NCBI RefSeq assembly: GCF_019392245.1
Contig: NZ_JAHXRL010000006.1
Span: forward strand, 124,001-188,000
Direction: 5' to 3'
Length of the DNA stretch: 64,000 nucleotides
Source of the DNA: Sulfitobacter sp. CW3
GTDB lineage: Bacteria > Pseudomonadota > Alphaproteobacteria > Rhodobacterales > Rhodobacteraceae
The notes under the pieces are model-generated. The model saw only the letters and a program-made list of their open reading frames with translations, searched no databases and was not told where the DNA came from. The stretch's first letter is position 1. Every line of letters starts with the position of its first letter. Position numbers and translations under genes: made by a program. Below are positions 17,589 through 25,812 of the stretch, piece after piece.

Positions 17589-17685
17589 CTTCTCTGGCTT
17601 TCAAATATCCTCGCCGAAGGCATAAAAGTCTATGGGTGCTCCAAAAGATTTCGCCGTTGGCGAGGATATTTTCGAGCCAGAGAAG
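17589..17685. repeat. Imperfect inverted repeat, two REP-like units
   Basis: Left arm 17589-17615 (cttctctggct, three bases, aaatatcctcgcc) and right arm 17659-17685 are reverse complements of 27 bases with only the central three bases differing, around a 43-base spacer. The left unit continues into gaaggcat, giving the same core as the copies at 3065 and 5725. It sits between divergent genes (the small membrane protein and purA), so it is not a terminator for either. Confidence 0.7.
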
Positions 17686-17766
17686 CGAAGATGTCATTTT
17701 GCAGTTTCGGTTCGGTGCGCGCGCGGCTATACCGACGCGGGTTTGCACCGTTAAAGGAATATCATC

Positions 17767-19059
17767 ATGGCCAATGTTGTTGTCGTAGGCGCTCAGTGGG
17801 GCGATGAAGGAAAAGGCAAAATTGTCGACTGGCTGAGCGAGCGCGCCGATGTGATCGCGCGGTTTCAGGGCGGGCATAATGCCGGGCACACGCTGGTCAT
17901 TGACGGCAAGGTGTTTAAGCTGAGCTTGCTGCCATCGGGAATTGTGCGTGGCGGAAAGCTGTCGGTCATTGGCAATGGTGTTGTTTTGGATCCATGGCAT
18001 TTGGTCAAAGAGATCGCGATTTTGCGCGAGCAGGGCGTGGAGATCACCCCTGAGACGTTGATGATTGCCGAGAATACGCCGCTGATCCTGCCCATTCATG
18101 GTGAACTTGACCGCGCCAGAGAAGACCAGACCAGCGTTGCCAAGATCGGCACAACGGGTCGCGGTATCGGGCCGGCATATGAGGATAAAGTCGGTCGTCG
18201 GTCGGTTCGGGTTGCCGATCTGGCTGATGACGCCACGCTTGAGCTGCGTGTAGACCGGGCGTTGGTGCATCATGATGCGTTGCGTCGTGGGCTGGGTCTT
18301 GAGCCGATTGACCGCGATGCCTTGCTTGCGGCCCTGCGCGAAATCGCGCCATCGGTGTTGGAATATGCTGCACCGGTTTGGAAAGTGCTGAATGAACAGC
18401 GCAAAGCCGGCAAACGGATCTTGTTCGAGGGCGCGCAGGGCGCGTTGCTGGACATTGATTTTGGGACATACCCTTTTGTGACCTCCTCGAATGTGATTGC
18501 GGGTCAGGCGGCAACCGGTACCGGGATCGGGCCGGGATCTATCGATTTCGTCTTGGGAATCGTCAAAGCCTATACCACCCGTGTTGGCGAAGGCCCGTTT
18601 CCTGCGGAATTGCATGATGCGGATGGTCAGCGGTTGGGTGAACGGGGGCATGAATTTGGCACCGTAACCGGGCGCAAACGCCGCTGTGGTTGGTTTGACG
18701 CGGTTCTTGTGCGCCAGACATGTGCAACATCCGGTGTGAACGGAATCGCCTTTACCAAGCTGGACGTGCTTGACGGGTTTGAGACGCTCAAGATTTGTAC
18801 GGGCTATGAACTGGACGGCGCTATGCTGGAGTATTTGCCAACAGCGGCAGATCAACAGGCGCGGTGCACGCCAGTTTATGAGGAAATGCCAGGATGGTCC
18901 GAATCGACCGAAGGCGCGCGCAGCTGGGCGGATTTGCCTGCTAATGCGATCAAATATGTGCGCCGGGTTGAAGAGCTGATCGGTTGTCCGGTTGCGTTGC
19001 TGTCCACCTCGCCCGAGCGCGAAGACACGATCTTGGTGACGGACCCCTTCGCCGATTAG
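17767..19059 (+). CDS. purA: Adenylosuccinate synthetase
   Basis: Catalyses GTP-dependent condensation of IMP and aspartate in AMP synthesis. GDEGKGK spans residues 12-18, with the catalytic Asp13, and the catalytic His41 lies in GGHNAGH. Further hallmarks are [41 protein letters not shown] and [17 protein letters not shown] precedes the ATG at good distance. Length 430 is standard. No purine operator is evident upstream. Confidence 0.98.
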   Translation: MANVVVVGAQWGDEGKGKIVDWLSERADVIARFQGGHNAGHTLVIDGKVFKLSLLPSGIVRGGKLSVIGNGVVLDPWHLVKEIAILREQGVEITPETLMIAENTPLILPIHGELDRAREDQTSVAKIGTTGRGIGPAYEDKVGRRSVRVADLADDATLELRVDRALVHHDALRRGLGLEPIDRDALLAALREIAPSVLEYAAPVWKVLNEQRKAGKRILFEGAQGALLDIDFGTYPFVTSSNVIAGQAATGTGIGPGSIDFVLGIVKAYTTRVGEGPFPAELHDADGQRLGERGHEFGTVTGRKRRCGWFDAVLVRQTCATSGVNGIAFTKLDVLDGFETLKICTGYELDGAMLEYLPTAADQQARCTPVYEEMPGWSESTEGARSWADLPANAIKYVRRVEELIGCPVALLSTSPEREDTILVTDPFAD

Positions 19060-19120
19060 GTTTGACTTTGGGCGCTGCGACATCCGCTGACGGGATGTGC
19101 CGCGCAACAGGAGAGTGGCA

Positions 19121-19345
19121 ATGGCATTGAGTTACAAGGCACGGCGTCGCTGGTCGCTGGTTATTTTATTGGTTGGTTTGCCCGCCTATATTATTGCCGC
19201 GGTTGTTGTGATCGGTCAGTTTGACCGGCCGCCCTTCTGGATCGAACTTGCGATCTATGTGGGCCTTGGCATTGTCTGGGCGATACCGTTCAGGTTCATG
19301 TTCAAGGGAATCGGCCAGGCCGACCCCGAAAATACCGACAGTTAG
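19121..19345 (+). CDS. DUF2842 small membrane protein
   Basis: Protein of 74 residues from the ATG at 19121, which has AGGAGAG upstream. Starting eight codons earlier would add an Arg-rich stretch without a ribosome site. There are two transmembrane helices, and the conserved end GIVWAIPFRFMFKGIGQADP is typical of the alphaproteobacterial DUF2842 family. Probably co-transcribed with purA, 61 bases upstream. Function unknown. Confidence 0.8.
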   Translation: MALSYKARRRWSLVILLVGLPAYIIAAVVVIGQFDRPPFWIELAIYVGLGIVWAIPFRFMFKGIGQADPENTDS

Positions 19346-19351
19346 AAATAG

Positions 19352-19381
19352 AAAACGGCCCCTGATGCGGGGCCGTTTTTT
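19352..19381. terminator. Bidirectional rho-independent terminator
   Basis: aaaacggcccc / ggggccgtttttt around a five-base loop, with A-run and T-run on the two sides. It serves both the DUF2842 gene and the convergent acidic-protein gene. Confidence 0.85.
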
Positions 19382-19404
19382 AGTTCAGGCAGGGGCCGCG
19401 GTGT

Positions 19405-21414
19405 TTAGCCGACGGCGCGTTCTTCTGGTTGATAGCCGATGTCGTTGGACGCTTTGAAGCGGCCGCCATCCAGCTTGATCAACTTACCGGAGCGCAGCAG
19501 CTGCCCAAAGGCGCGCAGGCCCTCTTCACGGCTAAAGTCGCTTTGCTCTACCTGACGCAGAGTTTGCATCAGCTGTGGTCTTGAGAACTGATCAACCCCT
19601 TCGACAAAGGACAGGTAGGCGGCAGCGGCTTCCAACAGCTCGGATAGTGTTTCGGCACCCATGTCGGATGCGAATTCGGTAAACCCACCATCAACCGGTG
19701 CAGTGGTGGCTGGTGTCGGGACCACGGCGGCCACACGGCGCGGGCGCACCGGGTCTGTGGTCGGTTTGACATAATTGATGTCGATCCGCTGCTCTGCCAC
19801 CAGTTTCAACGGGGCGGGGCGTGGTTCGGATGGGCGGTCTGTACGGGCGGCGCTGCTGGCGGGGCGGCGCGGTTTAACCACCTCGGCCAGATCGCTGCGG
19901 TATGCTGTGCCATCGTCTTGGCCCGTGTCGGTGTTTCCCATAGCCATGTCGGCTTTTTTGGCGGCAACGGCAGCCCGCAGATGGGCAATGGCGTCGCGGC
20001 GCACTGTGCCTTCTGGATCGTCCATTTGGTTGTCGGTTTCGGCCAAAAGGCGGCTCATGTCAGCGCCTTGTCCGTCACCCAGCGATGGCAACGTGCGGCG
20101 TGGTTCGGCATCCAGCTCTTTTTCTGCCACGGCTACGTCGTCAGCGGCTTCCGCTGCTGCGTCATCTTCTGCTGTATCCACGACGGCATCGTCATCCGCG
20201 AAATCGGCTTCGACTTCGGCCAGTTCGCGGGCCAGTTCGTCCTCTTCTTCGGCAGACAGGGAGGAACGGCTGGGGGTGTTAACGACGGTTTCAGGCAGGC
20301 GTTCTTCCATGCTGTCGGGCTGATTGGCCGCGGCTGCATTGTCGTCTTCGGTGTATTCTTCCAGATTGCCACGGGCGATAGCATTGGTCAGATCGGCGCG
20401 CTTTACCTTGACCACACGGCCGCGTGGCGCGGTGGACGGTTCTGCGGCTGCAACGGGTGCCTGCGTCTCTTGGCTCTCGAACAGGTTTTCGGCGGCCACG
20501 TCTTCTTCGGCACTGCTGTCGTCGATCGCAAAATCTTCGTCACGGGCAATGTCTTGTGTGGGCAGGTCATCGGTTCCGGTTTCCGCAAGAAGACGGTTCT
20601 GCTGCACGCTGGCTGCACCCTCGTCCGTATCAGAGCTTTCGGTTTCAACGGCATCATCGGCAACCAGAGCGGTTTCGATATCGTTGATCGCATCTGCGAC
20701 AAAACCGTTGCTCACGGACGTGCGGGCGGGGTTTTCGTCGGCATGTTCGTCTTCGGTATAGTCGGCATCTGCCGTATCTACATCCTGACGGGAGACGACA
20801 GACCGGATGCGCTGCAATTTGGCAGCGATGCTGCTGTTTTGCGATGCCTTGGTGGGCGCGCTTGCAGGTGCATCCGCAGCGGTCGCGTCGGATTGTTCGT
20901 CAAAGAATGCCTTGATCTCATCGTCTTGCTGACCGGGAACGATGTCGACCTCGGCCAGATCGATCTGGGGCTGCTCTTGGGCTGTCAGGTCGCTCTCGGG
21001 GGCGGATTCTGGCAGGGTATGCAGCTTGTACGCATCGTAATATCCCGAAAGTTCGGTCGCGCGGCGCGGCGCAAAAGACGTGGCGACGTAAGATGTGTTG
21101 TCCATAGCGGGGGACGGTTGCGCATCAGGGGCAGACTGTTCCACGGGCGCGGCAGTGTCCTCGCGGGCTTTCAGGACGATCTGGCCGTCTTGCTGATAGC
21201 CGACAACTTTGCGCGACATTTCTTTCTGGGCGATATGGGCCAGCATTTCTGCGTCAGGCTGAGGAGGTTCTGCACCGAAGTACCGGTCCTCTGACGCCAA
21301 GTCGCGAAAGTACTCTGCGATGGCCTTCATTGTGCCGAATGAATCTTCGAAACCCTCTAACGTACACGAAAATGTGCCGTATGAGACCGTCAGAATTTTG
21401 TTGTTATTCATCAT
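19405..21414 (-). CDS. Long acidic protein with conserved ends, function unknown
   Basis: Protein of 669 residues with three parts. An ordered N-terminal region of about 85 residues (ILTVSYGTFSCTLEGFEDSFGTMKAIAEYFRDLASEDRYFG) is followed by a very long acidic, Ala/Asp/Glu-rich, apparently disordered middle (about 90-560). The end is an ordered helical region of about 90 residues (LSELLEAAAAYLSFVEGVDQFSRPQLMQTL ... FGQLLRSGKLIKLDGGRF). There is no signal peptide, membrane segment or catalytic motif. It resembles Rhodobacterales hypothetical proteins sometimes labelled CheA-like; I see no histidine kinase or HPt domain. A scaffold role is a guess. Confidence 0.8.
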   Translation of the reverse strand: MMNNNKILTVSYGTFSCTLEGFEDSFGTMKAIAEYFRDLASEDRYFGAEPPQPDAEMLAHIAQKEMSRKVVGYQQDGQIVLKAREDTAAPVEQSAPDAQPSPAMDNTSYVATSFAPRRATELSGYYDAYKLHTLPESAPESDLTAQEQPQIDLAEVDIVPGQQDDEIKAFFDEQSDATAADAPASAPTKASQNSSIAAKLQRIRSVVSRQDVDTADADYTEDEHADENPARTSVSNGFVADAINDIETALVADDAVETESSDTDEGAASVQQNRLLAETGTDDLPTQDIARDEDFAIDDSSAEEDVAAENLFESQETQAPVAAAEPSTAPRGRVVKVKRADLTNAIARGNLEEYTEDDNAAAANQPDSMEERLPETVVNTPSRSSLSAEEEDELARELAEVEADFADDDAVVDTAEDDAAAEAADDVAVAEKELDAEPRRTLPSLGDGQGADMSRLLAETDNQMDDPEGTVRRDAIAHLRAAVAAKKADMAMGNTDTGQDDGTAYRSDLAEVVKPRRPASSAARTDRPSEPRPAPLKLVAEQRIDINYVKPTTDPVRPRRVAAVVPTPATTAPVDGGFTEFASDMGAETLSELLEAAAAYLSFVEGVDQFSRPQLMQTLRQVEQSDFSREEGLRAFGQLLRSGKLIKLDGGRFKASNDIGYQPEERAVG

Positions 21415-21553
21415 CTGATGCTCGTCCTCTGCCGTTTTGCAGCTTACTGTTTACCATGACGTTCAAGACTAAAGCGGTCCGAATCTGTGCCGCGCTGGGT
21501 ATCATTTGGTGTCATCATTGTGACTAGGTTTCCCAAAAGGGGGTAAAAAGACA

Positions 21554-22246
21554 TTGAAACGCCACATTGTATCCAGTTCTGATCCAATTACCCTTATAGG
21601 TGGTGGTGATGCTGAGGTCTCGCAGCTTACAGAGGCATTAAATATCGCGCCGATATGTGTTGCCGCCGATAGTGGAGCAGAGCTGGCCCGGCGCGCGAAT
21701 GTGCCGCTTAGGGCCGTAATCGGTGATATGGATTCCATCTCGGCAGATACTCTTTCGCAGATCCCCCAAGACCGGCAAATTATAGTAAGTGAACAGGAAA
21801 CCACCGATTTTGACAAGGCCCTACGCTATATAGAGGCCCCACTGGTTATTGGCCTTGGCTTTCTGGGCGGGCGCATTGATCACCAGATGCACGCGTTGCA
21901 CGTCTTGGCGCTGCACGCCGACCGCCCCTGTATCCTGATTGCGCAGACCGAAATTGTGTTGATTGCGCCCCCGGCAATCGCGCTGCCCGCAGAACCGGGC
22001 GATGTGGTTTCGATCTTTCCGCTTGGTCCGGTGACGGGACGCAGTCAGGGGCTTGAGTGGCCAATCGAAGGTCTTGCGTTTGATACTTTGTCTAAAGTCG
22101 GCACGTCGAACCGCGCGACAGGGCATATCACGCTTGAGATGTCAGCGCCGAATGCGGTGCTGGTACTGCCACGCCGACTTCTTCAGCCGGCTGCCCACGC
22201 GATTGTGTCTGCCGCCGCCGCTGGATGGCCCCCTCGCGCAGGATAA
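21554..22246 (+). CDS. thiN: Thiamine diphosphokinase
   Basis: Transfers pyrophosphate from ATP to thiamine. Diagnostic motifs in order are VAADSGAELA, VIGDMDSI, TTDFDKALRYI and GFLGGRIDHQMHAL. The frame opens with TTG at 21554, with aaaggggg ten bases upstream; there is no earlier ATG. Length about 230. The 3' end overlaps the convergent transporter gene by 119 bases, so the last 40 residues of both proteins are encoded in the same DNA. I think both are real, because each keeps its family motifs well before the overlap. Confidence 0.9.
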   Translation: MKRHIVSSSDPITLIGGGDAEVSQLTEALNIAPICVAADSGAELARRANVPLRAVIGDMDSISADTLSQIPQDRQIIVSEQETTDFDKALRYIEAPLVIGLGFLGGRIDHQMHALHVLALHADRPCILIAQTEIVLIAPPAIALPAEPGDVVSIFPLGPVTGRSQGLEWPIEGLAFDTLSKVGTSNRATGHITLEMSAPNAVLVLPRRLLQPAAHAIVSAAAAGWPPRAG

Positions 22247-23108
22247 TATACAGGCCCGCGCTGATGGTGATCACGATGCCGACTGTGGCAAGTGGATCGG
22301 GCAGATCGTTAAAGACCAGAAAGCCGATCATGGTGGCAAATGGTATTTCCAGATATTGCATGGGGGCAAGCGTCGCCGACGGCGCATAGCGCAACGACCA
22401 TGTCATCAGCAGGTGCGCCAAGCTGCCCAGCAGACCGAGCGCCAGCAAAAGCGACCACTCGGCCAAGCCGGGGCTGATCATTTCAAGGGCTGTGATGTTC
22501 AGCTTGGGCCCGATCCAGACCAGCGGAAGCATCAACGCAACGGCCATGGCACCACTCACGGTTTGTAGGCCAATCGGGTCTGTCTGTTTGGCGATCTTGC
22601 GGGTGACCAGCATAAAGACCGAAAAATTCGCGGCCACGAATACCGGCAAAAGCGCGGGCCAGCCGACCTCGGCAAAACTGGGCTGTACCACGAACAATGT
22701 CCCCACGAACCCGACGATGCAGGCCATAAGCCGTCTGCTGCCGACCTCTTCTGCCAAAACATATTTGCCAAGGATCAGCATGAAGAAGGGCATCACGAAC
22801 GCAATCGCGACCGCATCGGCGAGGGGCAGATAGATCAACGCCGTAAACATGGCCGCAATGCCCAAGATATGCAGCACGGTCCGCAGGAAGGTCAGCCAAA
22901 GCGTCATGCCGGACATACGCCATGTGCGTTTGGTCAGATACACAATGGGCATGAGCAAGATCACCTGAACGGCAAATCGCACCAAAACCACCTGCGCAAG
23001 CGGCACAGAGCTGCCCAGCAGTTTCGCCACGGCATCGCCGATCGGGGCTACGATGCAAAAGCCAAGCATCAGCATAATCCCAACCAAGGGTCTATCGCTA
23101 TCGGTCAT
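22128..23108 (-). CDS. DMT-superfamily (EamA) transporter
   Basis: Ten-helix inner-membrane protein made of two EamA repeats (about residues 10-140 and 155-290), of the RhaT/YdcZ-like kind. It contains the conserved LPLADAVAIAFVMPFFMLILG and the second-repeat LRYAPSATLAPMQYLEIPFATMIGFLVFND. The ATG at 23108 is preferred to the TTG at 23129, with TTGGAA upstream. A polar C-terminal tail (QRRRQTQSRGQPAEE...) is encoded in the overlap with thiN. Substrate unknown; the family exports or imports small metabolites. Confidence 0.88.
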   Translation of the reverse strand: MTDSDRPLVGIMLMLGFCIVAPIGDAVAKLLGSSVPLAQVVLVRFAVQVILLMPIVYLTKRTWRMSGMTLWLTFLRTVLHILGIAAMFTALIYLPLADAVAIAFVMPFFMLILGKYVLAEEVGSRRLMACIVGFVGTLFVVQPSFAEVGWPALLPVFVAANFSVFMLVTRKIAKQTDPIGLQTVSGAMAVALMLPLVWIGPKLNITALEMISPGLAEWSLLLALGLLGSLAHLLMTWSLRYAPSATLAPMQYLEIPFATMIGFLVFNDLPDPLATVGIVITISAGLYIILREGAIQRRRQTQSRGQPAEEVGVAVPAPHSALTSQA

Positions 23109-23220
23109 GGGGTATTCCAAATAGTACAAACAACTTAAAGGTGAATAATCCCGACTTCGAGTGGGATTTCAAGGTATTACTTCACATAAAACTTGGCGTG
23201 CCGGTCATATGGCGAAAAAA

Positions 23221-24615
23221 CTAGGCAGCGGGCCGCCCCAGCAAAACGCGGTTTCGCCCTTTGTTCTTTGCAGCGTACAGTGCCTTGTCTGCCCAATCAA
23301 TTGCGGACAATGAAATGTCACACCCCGTCAGATCAGCACGAGAGATCATGCACAAACCGATGCTGATCGTAACGGTAAAGGGTTCGGCAATGCCAGGGAT
23401 CACGAACGGGGTATGTTCAAATGTCTTGCACAACCGGTTGGCCACGGCCGTGGCGGTGGATTCCCAAGTCGCGGGCAATAACAACAAGAATTCTTCGCCG
23501 CCCATCCGCGCGACCATATCGCGGGGGCGCAGATGTGACCGCAGACGGCGCGCAGTTTCAACCAGCACGGCATCCCCCTTGGCATGGCCATATTGATCGT
23601 TGATCCGCTTAAAGTGATCCATATCCGCCATCATCACCGCAAACGGCAGATCATCCGATTTTGCCTCGCTGGTTTGGCGGGTCATCTCGGCCAGGCCATA
23701 ACGCCGGTTGTAAAGGCCCGTGAGCGGGTCAAATATCGCCTCGCGCAGGCCCAGATCAACGCTGGCCCGAATGCGGTCGATTTGCGTCTTGCGTTCCAGT
23801 AACGCGGTCAGGCGCAGGTGCAGTTCTTCTAGGTTGAAGCCCTGCGGCATCAAATCATCCGCGCCCATATCAAGTGCATTTGCCGCGACATCCGGGTCCG
23901 CCGTGGTTTGCACAACAATAATACCGCAATAACGCGTGCGCGCATTAGAGCGGATCGAGGAAATCAGGTGCATCTGGCGGGTAACCGCAGCGGGATCACG
24001 TGTCAGTACAAGGACGAAAACATCAGGTATCCCATCGCCCGACAACCCTTTCATGGCATCCTCGGGGGCTGCGAGTGAAATTTTATGTGGCGTGTCGCGG
24101 CGCAACTGACCTGCCCAGATATGGTTCAGGCCCTTATCCGACCCGACCAACTGAACATGGCCTGCCGCCTGAAACCGTGCCGGGGGATCGGAAAGGCCAA
24201 ACACACGGCTGGTTTCCGCGCGGACGTGCCATTCTTCGTTCGCATGGTACAGCCGGATCAGGCTTCTTACTCGGCTAAGCAGCAGGGAATCTGCAAGGGG
24301 TTTGACCAATACATCGCGTGCGCCGCGCGACAGGAATAACTGGCGCAGGGCCGCGCTTTCGTTTTCGCCAATGGCAATGACAGGGATACGGCGGCGGCTT
24401 TGGCCGCGGGCAAGCCCGTCAAGCATGGCCGTCGCATCAGCATCAGTGAGCTGAAATGCGGTGATCACAAGGTCGGGCGGATCTTGCTTGGCTTGATCCA
24501 ATGCATCTGCAACAGAGGTTGCCTGCCGCACATCATAGAATGCCGGCCCCAGCTTGGTTTTCAGCATAATTCTATTCGTAGCGATTGGATCAACGATGAG
24601 GATCTTGCCCAGCAT
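23221..24615 (-). CDS. PleD-like diguanylate cyclase with degenerate receiver domains
   Basis: Architecture REC-REC-GGDEF in 464 residues, as in Caulobacter PleD. The active site RMGGEEF is intact and an RPRD inhibitory site lies exactly five residues before it, so c-di-GMP synthesis with product feedback is likely. In receiver 1 the phospho-acceptor position reads ITAFQL, with Ala53 instead of Asp, and Asp10 of the acidic pocket is Pro; the Lys of VKPLA remains. In receiver 2 the acceptor position reads LVLTRD. Neither receiver should be phosphorylated in the normal way. AAAGGAAG precedes the ATG. Confidence 0.9.
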   Translation of the reverse strand: MLGKILIVDPIATNRIMLKTKLGPAFYDVRQATSVADALDQAKQDPPDLVITAFQLTDADATAMLDGLARGQSRRRIPVIAIGENESAALRQLFLSRGARDVLVKPLADSLLLSRVRSLIRLYHANEEWHVRAETSRVFGLSDPPARFQAAGHVQLVGSDKGLNHIWAGQLRRDTPHKISLAAPEDAMKGLSGDGIPDVFVLVLTRDPAAVTRQMHLISSIRSNARTRYCGIIVVQTTADPDVAANALDMGADDLMPQGFNLEELHLRLTALLERKTQIDRIRASVDLGLREAIFDPLTGLYNRRYGLAEMTRQTSEAKSDDLPFAVMMADMDHFKRINDQYGHAKGDAVLVETARRLRSHLRPRDMVARMGGEEFLLLLPATWESTATAVANRLCKTFEHTPFVIPGIAEPFTVTISIGLCMISRADLTGCDISLSAIDWADKALYAAKNKGRNRVLLGRPAA

Positions 24616-24727
24616 TTGTCTTCCTTTCCCGCGAAAAATAGACCAAAACCATAAGAATATGGGCTCACTTGTTGACCGAATTGGTTAAAAAAGCGTTGCC
24701 AAGAAATTTCACGATGGGGAAATGTGA

Positions 24728-25009
24728 ATGCGTAAGCAGGAAGCTGCCGAAGCCTTGGGGTTGCAAGCGTTGGCATGGTTGGTGGCCAACGAAGACTTGC
24801 TGCCAGTGTTTATGGATGCCAGCGGGGTCGGTGCCGATGATCTGCGCGCACAGGCCGCTGATCCGGGGTTTCTGGGCGCTGTTCTTGATTTTCTGATGAT
24901 GGATGATGCGTGGGTGATTGCGTTTTGCGATACCATTCGGGCACCCTATGAAAGCGTAATGCAGGCCCGGCAGGCATTGCCCGGCGGGGAACAGGTGAAT
25001 TGGACATGA
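24728..25009 (+). CDS. DUF3572 protein
   Basis: Small helical protein of 93 residues typical of alphaproteobacteria (EAAEALGLQALAWLVANEDLLPVFMDASG ... GAVLDFLMMDDAWVIAFCD). No catalytic motif is evident. The stop overlaps the start of the HAD phosphatase by four bases (ATGA), so the two are translationally coupled. Function unknown. Confidence 0.85.
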   Translation: MRKQEAAEALGLQALAWLVANEDLLPVFMDASGVGADDLRAQAADPGFLGAVLDFLMMDDAWVIAFCDTIRAPYESVMQARQALPGGEQVNWT

Positions 25010-25716
25010 CAGTGATCAAAGGAATTCTTTTCGACAAGGATGGCACGCTGTTCGATTTCGCCACCACCTGGGAGGCATGGGCCCATGCGTTTCTGACCCG
25101 ATTGACCAACGAAGACATCCCTCGTGCGACGACAATCGGTGCTGCAATCGGGTTTGACTATGGTGCCAAAAGCTTCTCCGCTGACAGCGTGGTGATTGCG
25201 GGCACACCCAAAGACGTCGTTATGGTGCTGGATCAATATTTTCCCGAATACTCGCAAGAGGCGTTGATCGACCTGATCAACGAAGAGGCCGGCAGCGCCC
25301 CCCAAATAGAAGTGACCCCTTTGGTACCGTTCCTGACGGCGCTTAAGGCGCGGGGGCTGCATCTGGGCGTGGCGACAAATGACGCCGAAGAACCTGCCTT
25401 GGCGCATTTGGACAGCGCAGGTGCCACGCATCTGTTCGATTTTGTCGCCGGTTTCGACAGTGGGTTTGGCGGGAAACCAGAGCCGGGGCAGTTGATCGGT
25501 TTCGCGCAGCATGTGGCGCTGGACCCCGCGACAATCGCCATGATCGGCGACAGCACCCATGATCTGTTGGCAGCCAAAGCGGCGGGCATGCTGCGTGTTG
25601 CTGTGCTGACCGGGATGGCCTCAGCCGATGATCTGGCACCTTTTGCCGATGTGGTTTTGCCAGACATCAGCCATCTGCCAGATTGGCTTGACGGTTGGAA
25701 CGCACAGCGCGGCTAG
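25006..25716 (+). CDS. HAD-superfamily hydrolase (phosphoglycolate phosphatase-like)
   Basis: Cytoplasmic phosphatase of 236 residues. Motif I is LFDKDGTLFDF, with Lys in the place of the more usual xD(G/x)DGTL spacing, as in many Gph-like proteins. Motif II is VATND, the Lys is in GGKPEPGQLIGF and motif IV is MIGDSTHDLLAAKAAGM. The helical cap lies between motifs I and II. The ATG at 25006 overlaps the upstream stop; a TTG two codons earlier is less likely. Substrate not predictable; a housecleaning phosphatase is plausible. Confidence 0.88.
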   Translation: MTVIKGILFDKDGTLFDFATTWEAWAHAFLTRLTNEDIPRATTIGAAIGFDYGAKSFSADSVVIAGTPKDVVMVLDQYFPEYSQEALIDLINEEAGSAPQIEVTPLVPFLTALKARGLHLGVATNDAEEPALAHLDSAGATHLFDFVAGFDSGFGGKPEPGQLIGFAQHVALDPATIAMIGDSTHDLLAAKAAGMLRVAVLTGMASADDLAPFADVVLPDISHLPDWLDGWNAQRG

Positions 25717-25741
25717 GCCGCTCGGGCGCGAAAAACGACAT

Positions 25742-25754
25742 TTACCGTCGGTAA
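25742..25754. promoter_or_regulatory. Palindrome upstream of the MttB-family gene
   Basis: ttaccgtcggtaa is a perfect 6+1+6 palindrome, 58 bases before the preferred start. Its form is like that of TetR/GntR-type operators. No regulator gene is adjacent, so the binding protein is unknown. Confidence 0.4.
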
Positions 25755-25812
25755 TGGAAACGATCCGGTCGCGGGGATGATGCCTTCTGAGTTAGACTTT
25801 CAGGAGGTTCAC

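Noticed and set aside
17467..19107. 546-codon open frame on the minus strand
   Set aside because: It lies antisense to purA, which has every family motif. The frame is rich in Arg, His and Gln as expected of a shadow of a high-GC gene and shows no domain.
19918..21294. 458-codon open frame on the plus strand
   Set aside because: Antisense to the long acidic protein gene; the Gly/Phe/Val-rich translation mirrors Ala/Asp/Glu codons of the real frame.
19405..21414. CheA-type chemotaxis kinase
   Set aside because: No HPt, dimerisation, ATPase or CheW-like segment is visible; the acidic middle is low complexity.
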